DNA of 64,000 bases from Strobilurus pachycystidiatus (Eukaryota > Basidiomycota > Agaricomycetes > Agaricales > Physalacriaceae). The stretch lies in the NCBI GenBank assembly GCA_019915135.1, contig JAHLMK010000008.1, forward strand, positions 744,001-808,000, read 5' to 3'. This document shows positions 24,001-36,100 of this stretch, one piece after another. How positions within the stretch are numbered: the first letter of the stretch is position 1; each line of letters opens with the position of its first letter. The notes under the pieces were generated by a model. It was not told where the DNA came from. It ran no database searches and saw only the letters and a program-made list of their open reading frames with translations. The position numbers were made by a program, and so were the translations under genes.

Positions 24001-24317
24001 CTTGTCGCAGGGCGCTCTGCGCCCAAAAGTTCAGCACGTTTCTAGGAAATTGCTGGGGCGGCGGCACTCACATCCTTGTGCTGGAAGAGTTTGGTCGTCC
24101 CAAAGAAGAGCTCTGTCGCCTCCTGCGTCCCAAATGTCTCCCCGACGTAGAGGAGATAGACGATACGTGTCAGCAGTGCTCTGCACTTGCGAGGGCTGAT
24201 GGGGGATTCATTGAACACGCGAGCCTCCTGGATTATCGTGGTTTTGTTGTTGTAAAAGGCGCTGAGACCACTCTCGTCGTCCCGCTTGGACGTGAAGCTC
24301 AACGCAAAGGAGGCCAT
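21048..24317 (-). CDS. SEC21: Coatomer subunit gamma
   Basis: Start [16 protein letters not shown] is at ATG 24317. HEAT-repeat adaptin-like exons follow: [68 protein letters not shown] and [14 protein letters not shown] linker rich in Ala and Pro precedes the gamma-appendage, with [14 protein letters not shown] and ending [16 protein letters not shown]. This is the gamma subunit of the COPI coat, for retrograde Golgi-to-ER transport. A Gly/Ser insert ([20 protein letters not shown]) after the first HEAT block is a fungal-type loop. At least ten short introns are needed. Both ends and all major domains are present. Confidence 0.95.
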
Positions 24318-26196
24318 GGCGCAGGGAGGTCGCTACACAGCCGGACGTTGAGCGCTGGTGGACGTGTCGGAGGAAGAAAAGTTAATTTCGCAATTTCGGC
24401 TGATGCCATCTCAATTTGGACATAGTCACAAATCCATAGACGAAGTCGAAGTCGAAGTCTTCGAGCAATTCAAGTCTCAATGATATGTCAGAAACAAGGT
24501 CTACTTCAACACATCCGAGTCAAAGTAGGTAAAGAATGTAAACAGGAAATAGTACGGTGAAAGACACGGTAGAAGATAGAGCACTGTTGGAATGTGCAGC
24601 GGTACAAGCCCGAAGAAATCATGAATGGTCAAAAGCCTACGAGAGCCTGAATGAGAGGCCCATCATATGTATGTGTCAGACGGAAGGTGGCAGATGACGA
24701 ATATAACAAGGCTGTCCGCTTGAATTCGTCAAAACTACTCTGCGATGGCGAACATTTGACATGGACAGTACCTGCAGACTGTTCACATCGCCGGCTAATT
24801 GCGGGCTGAGTGTACCAGCGAATAATCAAAGTATAGTGCGAATGTCGCTGTACAGGCTGTGGAAAAGAAAGACTGCCCTCCGTAACGATCACGGCCAAAG
24901 CACCGACTTTTGTCGGCTATCCTGAGAGATGATTTCGATGACGATGTACGTCGCGCGCACAGATAATAGAATTCGAGACCCAATCCAAGCTTCCCTTTGA
25001 ACTTAAAAGGAAGGATGAGTACAGAGGAAGGTCGGTCGATAGGTAGGTAGATGGCGACACAAGGTCTCATTGAAGAACGGTCGTGTGAAGAATCCACAAA
25101 GAATCAGATTGGCTTCACGATAATGACAGTGTCACAGAGTAAATGGAGCCGACAAGAAGTATCAAGCGGCGAGCAGTATCAGGCCAATCGCTATCAAAGT
25201 AGCCCAAGCGCCACGCATGGTACCAAATGCAAGTTGAAGCACAGCGTTGGGCAGCCTCTTTCGAAGATGATGAGATCAGAGATGCAAACGCGACTCGTTG
25301 CCCTGCATGGCCCGTGCGCGCGCGGCTTTCTGGTCCGTGCGCGCCATCAACAATATATAACCCTGCCTTCAACATCTGAACACCTCATACTTACCTTGAT
25401 GGCACAAGTCCCTTCATGTCCCGGATTCGTGGGCCGTGGAGACTCTCCATAGCACGGCGACCTTGTCCATACAGAGAGGGTCTGCGGCTTGTATAGGCTT
25501 CGGCTTATGCACCGTCTCAATATTTTCCTGTCCCACTTTGGCCACTCTGGCTGGGTGGGCCACTTTTTTTTGGTCGGAAGAGGGCCCTAACCCTAACCCC
25601 AGGAAGAGCGCCACACTCACGCTATTGTACTCACCAATCTCCTCTCGTACAATGTACTTCCATCTGACTGTCGGTGCAGTAACACTATCATATCTACAAA
25701 CATATCTGCAGTGTGAATTCACCTGATGTGACCCTTTGTGCATTGTTCAATTTCTGAGTAGGATTGACGGTAGAGCAAGTTGAACGTTGAGCGACGGGGT
25801 GTCCACTGTCCGCACGCAAAAGTCACTGAGAACCACATGAGTTGTGACTGTCAATGGTACTGAGTGCTCTGTGCCTACCAGCTGGTATCCCTCCCTCTGG
25901 CCAGGCGGGGAGGCAGATCACATTCACTGTTTGTTACAAATCTAGAAAGTGTGGTGGGCAGCTGTCTATCCTTCACAGAACGATGAAAAGAAGTCGATTT
26001 GGCGAGTTGATGCGCCTTCATCGGTGCTTCCGAATCGGCGAAACTAGCGGCGGCGAGTAAAGATACGGGCACGTGAACAGACGATGTGATTGTCGGGCAC
26101 AACAGCAAGAATACAGAGATACTAAGAAGTAGATAGCGAGCATAAGATACAAGTCAAGTAAGATATGGCAACTCAAGAAAAGACATGGGACGCGAT
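24318..26196. other. Intergenic with repeat copy B and a GAAGTC microsatellite
   Basis: No gene is supported across 1.9 kb. It contains a short GAAGTC tandem run near 24437-24456 and the minus-oriented dispersed repeat (25399-25616). It lies between the start of coatomer gamma and the end of the family X copy 1 gene. Confidence 0.5.
25399..25616 (-). repeat. Dispersed repeat, copy B (~218 bp), with telomere-like motif
   Basis: The reverse complement aligns to 8445-8634 along its length. This copy contains two adjacent telomere-type units (CCCTAACCCTAACCCC at about 25585-25600 as written on the plus strand) followed by a T-run. It is 17 kb from copy A and opposite in orientation. Confidence 0.75.
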
Positions 26197-27199
26197 CTAG
26201 CGCCGTCCCGCTACGATACGATAGGTCTCAGGACCTTTCCTCTCCATGCTTTCATACGGCCCCAGCCGGCCTTCACGATGCTTTTTGAGCTGCGCCTGGC
26301 GGTACCTAGCTTGGAGGCGTTGGAGTCTACATTGAGTCGTCAGCAAGAAGGAAAATATAGGCAAAGACGACCAGACTTACCTCAGCTCAAAATACGGCCT
26401 ACCCGCCTCGAGCATATCTTCTTCAGTAATAGCTCCTGGAGGAGCGAACGAGTTCTCTAGGCCATTGAGGGCTGCCTCTCTGTGACGGGCGAGCCGCTGA
26501 AGGTCTTCCCAGCGATACAAGCGCCCCGACTTGTGCGGCGGGTCGAGATCGTAGTATGCAAGGGGGCAGAGGTCAGTGTCGCCGAAGCAGAAAAAGTCCA
26601 AGGCTAGGTGGAAGTCAGACAGATGAACTACAAAGAATCGAGTCAGGCTCACCGTCGCCGTGGTACATCACTCTCCAACCTAGTTGTTGTTGGAAGGTGT
26701 CGTCGCGCCGCCAAGTGTAGTAGGTGCACCATTTTTGCCAGTCGGCGGTGCGCTGGGCTTTGAGAGAGGCAGGCGATGGCCCAGGCGAGTTGGAGCGATG
26801 GTTGGGCAGAGAAGATGTATTATCCCTGTTTGCCTGAGACGCGGGGGAGGGGGGAGGCCTAGAGCCAGACCCTCCGTCAAATCGGTCGTCGTCGTCGTCC
26901 CCGTCGCCTACAAGGGAACGAGAGCGGAGGGCAAAGAGAGGGGTACGGGGCATTTGAATGAATTCGTCGTCTTCCAGGGAATCTGGCTCAAAAGTCAGAG
27001 ACCGAGGCCTGGAAATTCGCTCTGGCGTGCTGGGCGGCGTCAAGAGCATGGTGGTTTGGGGGAAAGGAAGGATGGCCAGACGTTTGGTTGCTTTTGTTCG
27101 CCAGATCTGCCAGCGCCCGCCCCAGTCCGTAGCGTAGACAAGCTGTTGACCGCCGTTGTCGGCACTGTGCTGGCTTTGAACCCGATTAGACGTCGACAT
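26197..27199 (-). CDS. Uncharacterised family X protein, copy 1
   Basis: Start MSTSNRVQSQHSADNGGQ at ATG 27199. A Ser/Pro/Asp-rich N-terminus precedes a conserved core: QRTADWQKWCTYYTW, LGWRVMYHGDG, an intron, then CFGDTDLCPLAYYDL, LARHREAALNGLENSFAPPG and TEEDMLEAG, a second intron, and MERKGPETYRIVAGRR at the end. The same core, order and two intron sites occur in the genes at 44504-45699 and 50126-51532. Compared with those, this copy lacks the C-terminal CxxPGCxC tail and has no clear SUMO-interacting-like motif. I know of no function for this family. The final TAG at 26197 is reached after a short last exon. Confidence 0.7.
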
Positions 27200-28101
27200 G
27201 GGCTGGGTACGAGGCTCACCAAAGTCGCCCGCGAGCGACTCTGTGTGAATCCCCGCGGTAGGTTACACAAATCCCCGAGCGTTATTTCCAAAAGCGCCAG
27301 CAGAAATCCATATCGCGCTATCACATTGATTGAGCCGACTCGCGCTTTGGCGGGCGCAGCGTCGGTGAGATGGCGGACTTGGATACTCCAGACATCCTAG
27401 CCCGATTGTCAGAATATCCTCTGGCAAAAAAGTCGCGTCCTCATCGTCGCCCATGGTGGACATCATGGAGAAATCTGTACATCCTCCCTGATGCGATGTA
27501 TACTAGACCATCTAGTCCCTACTTCGCCAGACTAAGTCTAAAAGTCCCGATCCTTCCTGATTTGGTATAACATGCGCCGATCACTTGTATTGCCTCTTGC
27601 ACTGTTGCACAGTTCGACTATGAGGGAGGGTTGCCATAAGTATATTCGACGGGTAGAACATTGCAGACGCCTCCTGATAATACACCACCTTGGGAACTCC
27701 ATTCAAATCGACACTTCCTTCCAATAACCTTTCTGCTTCACGAAGCAAACAAAATCGAAACTTCTACGCCAGATTCAGCTTGACGCATAGATTCAGCTTG
27801 ACGCATAGATCACACGCATTGAGACAGCCCGCTCTACAAGGCGATGCTTTGTTCTATTCCCTTTGATATCTAAAAGTAAGGCAACAAGGACCGTATTATA
27901 CTGTAGCGACGCGCAAGTAAGTCCACACTACAACATCATTTAGCATAGGCGTATAAAAATTTGTTCCCTAGAAGTCTATCCAAAGATACTGATACATCGA
28001 GCACAAATAGGAAAACAGGCCGAGAAGAGATTATTAGAGTACATGTACACAAGACAGAAAACTTCACATTAATTCTTCTTGTCCAATCGCAAGGAAGAGA
28101 T
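27200..28101. other. Intergenic with an 18-bp tandem duplication
   Basis: It holds the 5' region of the family X copy 1 gene and the 3' end of the epimerase gene. Open frames on both strands at 27263-27570 overlap each other and neither shows a known family. The only clear structure is the duplication at 27771-27806. Confidence 0.45.
27771..27806. repeat. Perfect 18-bp tandem duplication
   Basis: AGATTCAGCTTGACGCAT occurs twice with no gap (27771-27788 and 27789-27806). Confidence 0.95.
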
Positions 28102-29624
<1,523 letters not shown>

Positions 29625-30505
29625 GGCTGGCACTTGGAGTGAATGATTACTAGCGGAGTAGTGGTCCAAGCAGAGGACTTTTTATCCGATCGGATGTACC
29701 AGGGCTGTACCGCACGTCGTGTTCCCGACCGGATTGAGTTATCGATCACACTCGGAGCCTTTGCGGATACTTCCCGGAACTGCCTTTGTTTCATCATTGC
29801 CTAGGAGCCTCTCGGTCGCCAGACACACCCTGCTAGGCCTCGATGGTCTTTAGTACTGCAGTCCGGTGTTAACTTTGAAAGGTCGACGTCTCTCGTCTCG
29901 AGCCTCTCAGTCTACCCTACATCACGCCACTGGAACAACTTTGCTGCTGCTTCTCGGACTCATCGTACCGTTCCCCGGCCCATCTTTCGTGAACGTCCCA
30001 TGTTATTCACGGACCGCTCGGAGTATCTTCAATACACTTGCAGATGATGGCCGTGTTAATGTTCATGATGGTCTTCATTCTCCGTCATTGCTCTTCCTTG
30101 CTTCCTTGATTATCGTCAAGATCAGTACATACGAGGACAACGGCACCTCCATTCTGCAAGGCTAAGAACCATATGTGGTAGATTGACGCTCACTTTTCGT
30201 GGAGCCAAAGCCTGACTCCGTACTCATCCATGTGAAGCTTCGGATACCAGTGTCAGAGCGGACTAGACTCGTCCTCGAATGGTCTCCACTTTCATAGGTT
30301 GAGTAGTAAGTGCGATCGACGGTTAGTCGTTAAGTCAGAAGCGCGTGCAAGATTTTGCACCGAGTCTGAAGCTTGAACCCCTACTGTATCATTGTGCACT
30401 CGTTTTACATACTACGTCGACCTTTATGTGATTGGTGATCCAAGACGACATCACTGAGCTGAATCAAACAATCGTTTTGCTTGAGTCTTGTTGGATCTAC
30501 TAGGT
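29625..30505. other. Intergenic, border of the accessory island
   Basis: No gene or repeat is supported. It separates the conserved epimerase gene from the 3' end of the split NTPase gene. Confidence 0.45.
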
Positions 30506-32898
30506 TTAAAGTAACCGGCGTCTTTTGGCCGTGTTACTGCCAGAGTTCTCCTCTTCCAATTCCGTTACAGACATATGTGTGATCTGCGCCACGACATCCT
30601 TCTCAATATCAATCGGAGATATGTCAGAAGAGACGGTATTCAGGGCATCGAAGTCAAGAAACGCAAAGGGTCCCGCCTGCTGTGACAACTTCGAGTCTTT
30701 CAGCTCCGTTCGTTCTGTCGAATACATAGGGGCTATGACTCTCAGCAGAGAATGAGGGCCAAGATCAAGGCGTCGACTCGGAAGCTTCTTCAAAGATTCA
30801 GAATGTGCGGTCGAAGGTTGCACTGACGTGTCTTTCTGGAAGTGTGTTAGGTTCAGAGGACGCCAAAACCATGAAACACTATACCTTGCTTCGAGTCACC
30901 CGGCGAGGGGTTATCTGGGCAGTCTCAGCAACGAAAGCAGGAAACGAGAGAAAACGTATATAACGCACTGGGATAGAATCATCATCAAATATCTTTGAAG
31001 GAAGCAGGGTCTCGAGTGACTGCAAGAAAACAGCCTCTGGATCACTGTCCACACTCGGAAGAACTGTTTGGAGAGCTATCCACACTGTGGATGTGTCGTC
31101 CAGTTCCAGTGCGAATAGCATTGTTGGCGAGGTTTCTCCGGGTTTGGTGCATATACAGAACACCGTGGTGTTCACTGCAAACATCCAGTCCAAAATGCTT
31201 GGAGGATGTTCGGTCACGGTACATAGCTTCACCTTTATCCCTGGCCGGTATTTGTATGGGTACCATTTGACCTTGCGGCGAGACTTGATTCCCGTCAGTG
31301 CGATCAATCTCGCGTTCTGTTGGGCCCAGGAAGGCACGGCGCCTTGGAAGTGGAGTATCTCAGATACTCGACGAGGCGACGACATAACATGAGAAAGGCT
31401 AAGGGCAACCATAGAGAGTGCCGAGAAAGGCAGACGGTAGGGTAAAAACCCTGGTTTCATATAGTGAGTGAGGTCGGTCAGTGACTGGGTTTTCTCGATA
31501 AACCATCTAGTTGCCGAGAGGAATATTATCGGTTCATCCACAGAAACACTTTCCGACTCCGTGTCCACAAAACGGCCGAAATCTTGTGAGACGACCGGAG
31601 TCCTTTCACGTCCGTAAACCAGGGGACGGTCTCCATGCACCAGGCAATTCACCAGGGCATCGTGGACAGTAGCGGCTGCATCACGTTCTGTAAACTTTTA
31701 GGGCATCGTACAGAGTGATAGAAAGATAGCTCGTACTAGCTTTCTCGAAGGGTGTATTGATCAGAGTGGTGATATGGTGTTCGATGTCCCCGTCCTCGTA
31801 CATGGACGCCTCGTCAGATGGCATGAAACCATCGGTAAATTCCTCCAAAAAACGATTGAAGCACCTATGGGGCTTCGCAAAGTTGTGTCGAAGCAGCTCG
31901 CTCATGAAGACAGCCGTATAGCGATGTCTTGTGAGTGGCGTTAGTTTAGGAATTTCGCTCCAGGAATCATCTTACCGTGTTGGCAGCCAGCGCATTACGC
32001 GACGGACCAGACTAGCGCCGGAAGGACTGTTTCGAAGTTCTGCGGGAAGCAGATTATCGACATAAGCCTTGTAGCGGTCCGAGTTTTCAAGAAAGTGCCC
32101 TGTATTCGAAGTTCGGTGGTAGCCCGACCACTCCGTATCATCAGCGAACGCCTCGCGATTGATTTGTGTGCCGGAGACAACAAAGCTAACATTGAAGTCC
32201 TTTGTGTGCCTGTGCCAGACACGGAGAATGTCCTTTAAGACTGGGCTGCGAAGTGCATCAATGGAACCACGAATGGGTTTTACCGCGTTGTTGGCCTCAT
32301 CGAGGACTATAAAAAGTGGTTCGGACGACATGGGAGTCAGAAGTCTGAATACCTCGGTCAACGTGTCACGAACAGCGTCATCGAAGAACTCATTTTCGGT
32401 GTACCAGCATTCGACGTTGCCTAAGACCTTTAAAAGAGTCATCTCCAGGTCATGATGCATGAGGGTCCCCTCCAATTGATAGCAAAGCCATAGTCGCTTG
32501 GCTGACAAGTAGTCTGAGTTCGTACAATCGAGCTCAGATGCGACCTCGAGAAAATGCTTGAACTGCATGAGTCGGCCGAGGAGAATAATGGTGAATTTGC
32601 GATGAAGTAAGAGCTTGATGTAGTCATGCTCCATTTCAGACGGCAAGATAAAGGAAGGGTCCACACGTTCGTTCCACCTCAGATGAGTTATGTCGGCGAT
32701 CATCTTCTCGACCTCGGACGCTCCTAGGCCGCCTTCATCGACGCGACCAGTGAAGAAGAGACCCCAATATTGACAAAGTCCTTCATATAGAACTTTCGTC
32801 TTGCCTGCTGCTGAAACGTTCACGAGAAACCTACGGACATGAGATTAGAGCGCGCCTAGCCATTGAAGACGCACGTGTGACCGTGAGGTGGGAATACC
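30506..32898 (-). pseudogene. P-loop NTPase gene, 3' part, separated by transposon insertion
   Basis: This is the larger part of a gene split by the element at 32899-39294. It carries Walker A NVSAAGKTK, Walker B SSEPLFIVLDEAN and a sensor-like SFVVSGTQINREAF. A region after the NTPase (YGRERTPVV... ALTGIKSRRKVKW) has no family I can name; the C-terminus DIEKDVVAQI...NTAKRRRLL ends in a basic nuclear-type signal. Every exon and phase matches the intact paralog at 40496-43521 and no other stop or frameshift was found. The 5' part is at 39295-39869. By itself this piece has no promoter or proper start, so the gene is probably inactive. The layout resembles Crinkler/RHS-like fungal effectors (P-loop NTPase plus variable C-terminal domain), which is inference. 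Confidence 0.8.
32891..32898. repeat. Target-site duplication, left copy
   Basis: GGAATACC, identical to 39295-39302, directly flanks the element. An 8-bp duplication is typical of the hAT and P superfamilies. Confidence 0.9.
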
Positions 32899-32932
32899 AG
32901 GACCCCCGTCAATAGGCCTCCAACTCCGATCC
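32899..32932 (+). repeat. Left terminal inverted repeat
   Basis: Begins AGGACCCCC and ends CCAACTCCGATCC. It aligns without gaps to the reverse complement of 39261-39294, 26 of 34 positions identical by eye. Confidence 0.85.
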
Positions 32933-33101
32933 GTCAAAGCCCATTTTTGGCCCAGGCGAAAATCGGGATTTTGGCCTTTTTTGGACCTCCGAATCGGGGT
33001 TCTCGAAAAGGGAGCCTTTTTTGGCCCTTCTGGGATCGGTGTTCTCAGAAAAGCGCCACAAATTGTGCTATTCTACATCTGGAACGTTTCTGACATGGTA
33101 T

Positions 33102-36100
33102 CTAAGTTTTTTGACGTTTTCTAATCCCTATTGAGTCATCTCCATCCCCCCCATCCCCTCCGCTGCGCTTCTTCCGAGTATTACATGCATCGAGGACTGT
33201 CTCTGCAATTTCCATGATACGTGGTACATGTTGTGACAACGCATCCAAGAATATCTGTAGAGCATGTGTTGGCCGTTCAAGGTAAATATCGTGAGCGAAC
33301 TTGATTCGAGATTGGCCATCGCCGGTCTCCATGATCTTTCCGAGAATGTCAAGGCTGCCGAGGATATTCACTTGGTGGAGGAACGCATAGGTAGGCATCT
33401 GACGATAGCCGGATGGGTGCGCAAAGATGGGCGAGTAGTAGATGCCGAACGGTTCATATAATAGCGCCACAAGTCGTGATATCTTGAGAATGTCACTGCA
33501 TGCCGGTGTGTAGTTGTGCGATGGTGTTTTCCCCCCTCCTTCGACGTATATGATCTTGACTGGGTGAAGTCATAAGTGATCAGGATTGACAACATATTGA
33601 TGGCGTACCTTGGGCAATATAAACCTTCTGCTTGAAATACGCAACGATCCACGAGCCTGGTCGCAACGGATGGAAGGGCGAGATGCTTGCCGTAACTGGA
33701 TCGAAAGGAGAGAGCTTCTGGAAGAATGCCTTGCCATAGAGACGTCGTGCATCAAGATACATCTGACGGCGCCCATTTGACGCTTCGACCTCATCCTCGG
33801 GTAGCGCAAGATCAAACTCCTCCATCGCACCTGATATCCCCATCATCTTCCATCGAGCTAGGCGCTCTACTCCCGCTGTGTTCAGCTTTTTGTCCGTCCC
33901 AGTGAGAGAGTCGGAGACCAATCGCGCTAGTTGGTTGAGGACTTGCGCATCGAGGGTTGATGAGGTGCTGTCACTCTCGGGCTGTACTTCCTCGTCGTTG
34001 TCTTCCACTGCCCTGTCGGACCTTGACTTGGATTTTCCTTTCTCTTTCCTTGTCTGTGCCTCTGCCTCTGCCTCACGGATACGCTCCTCCGACGATTTGG
34101 CTTTCCGAAAGCGATGTGCGACTGCGTTCTTGACCTCCTTCGTCTCGTGTCTTGTTCGCTGCTCGATCAAAACGTCAAAGCTGAAGGCATCAGCAGTACC
34201 AAAGCTCAACGCTTTTGCCTTGGCCGTCTGGATTGCTTCGCTTCTACGGACGTGTTCTGTGGCCTGCTGGGGTAGAGTGGCTTCTGGTTGCTGATTTGTA
34301 GGAAGCGAAGTCTTTTCTCTGGCCTTCTGCAGTTCGAGAAGGAGGTTTTCGATCGATTTCCGCGATTCCTCTTCTTCAGCTACACCGTGCTCAGGGAGTT
34401 CATCGCTAGTTTGACGACATAAGAATAAGAATCCGTCCAAGCTGGTATTGCACTCACATTCGAATCGAGGTATGAATAGCCTCAGAAACAGCAGCGGCGC
34501 CAATGTTGGACAAATGGCGCTCTAAGCGCACCGGAATAGAAGAACCCGCAAACATGTCTTGACCATCAGTTGCCAGAATGTCCTCCACGCTCAACGTCTC
34601 GGGTTCGTCGGGTAATTCATCCTCCTCTGCGTCGACATCATTGGTACCCGCCTCGGTACCAGGAACATCAGTTGTCGAGGGAGCGGGGTTATTGAGGGCA
34701 GAGGGAAGAAGATCCATTCCCAGGATGGCGAGAAGACTTTCGGACTCGAAGTACGCTATGTCAATCATCTCCTGGAAGGTCTCGTCGGATGGGAAGGAAG
34801 TAAGATTCAGAACGTTGATGTCTGAGGTATCAAACCACGAATGATGGTATCCAGTACGCGCCGTACTTGCGCTAGCTTGGATACCATGCCGCTTCATCTG
34901 CCCCACAAGAAATAGAACAATCTTGGGAATCATGAGCATCCACTGTTCCGCCGTATAGTCGGATTGTATCTGGCGCGCACACCCGAAGAAGTGCTCAACC
35001 ACTTCGGTCGAGTGTAACCAAAGACACAGTGGAATGTCCGGGAAGTAATCGCGATGTATGAGAATGAGGAGGAGCATGGCGTTGATGAAAATGGATAGGA
35101 TGTCGTAGAGCTCGCGTGTGATGAAGTGCGTGTTGACGTTGTAGTGAGGATGTGCCAGGATGTAGTTGCGCCATCCTTCGAGAAAGAAGCGCCCGCGCCA
35201 AAGCATCTTGGCCCGGTCGTTGTGAGGTAAGGTCCGGCTTTGTTGGGCATCGATGAGTTCCCCGACAATGAATAGGTAGATGGCTAGACCAAGTTCAGCC
35301 GGCTGGGTGTCCCGGAGTTGCTCAATGACGGATGCTGAAAAAAGCCGAGCAGCAGCTCGATCGTCCTGCTTGTCCACTCCGATGATATCCGTCTTCAGAA
35401 GCGGAGTGTTCTCGCTAGTCGCTAGCATTGCCAACAAACCGTAGTGAACCAGAAAGAAACCCAGGGCCAGGACTCGGGCGCCAGAGGTTGCGCTGCCCCG
35501 ACCGTTCTTTTTTGAGTGCTTCCCGTCAGTACCGACAACACGAGGCTTGCCACTGGAAAGTAATGGAGCTTTGAGTAAGAGAGGTGGTCGGATGGGAAGA
35601 GGATGGAGGAATGTCCAGATTCGGTGTTTCGTTGCGGAGTCCTCGAGATTATGCCCAAATCCACGTTCGCCTTGATGCCCATCTACATCGTACGAGAGAT
35701 GGTGGAGACCACGTTCTTCAAGCTTGGCCTCGATTGCATAATGCCATTCTGCAATCTGCGGCTTCGAGACCTTGCTGCAGATTGGAAGTGTTGCTAAGAG
35801 TTTTGGTGCGACTCCCGGTAGTGGTATAATGAGAAGCCACACACGGACCTTGAATAGTTCAGTTGTAGAGCGCGGACACGTCCAGTAAAAGACTACGTAC
35901 TTTGTCGGCAAGCAAGCTGCGATCCACATTACTCAACTCGAGTAACTCGTCGTAGCTTGTGATGGTGATTGGCTCGCCGTGTAAGCCTGCGACCTTCCAA
36001 GATGTTCCATCCTTGTAGGAGCGTACACCACGAGAGAGTTTCGTATCATCTGCGGCCAAAACGAGCCCGCCAGTATAGTTCATCTTCAATACCCACTCCT

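Noticed and set aside
25585..25600. True telomere or chromosome end
   Set aside because: Only two TTAGGG-type units, inside a dispersed repeat and flanked by conserved genes on both sides.
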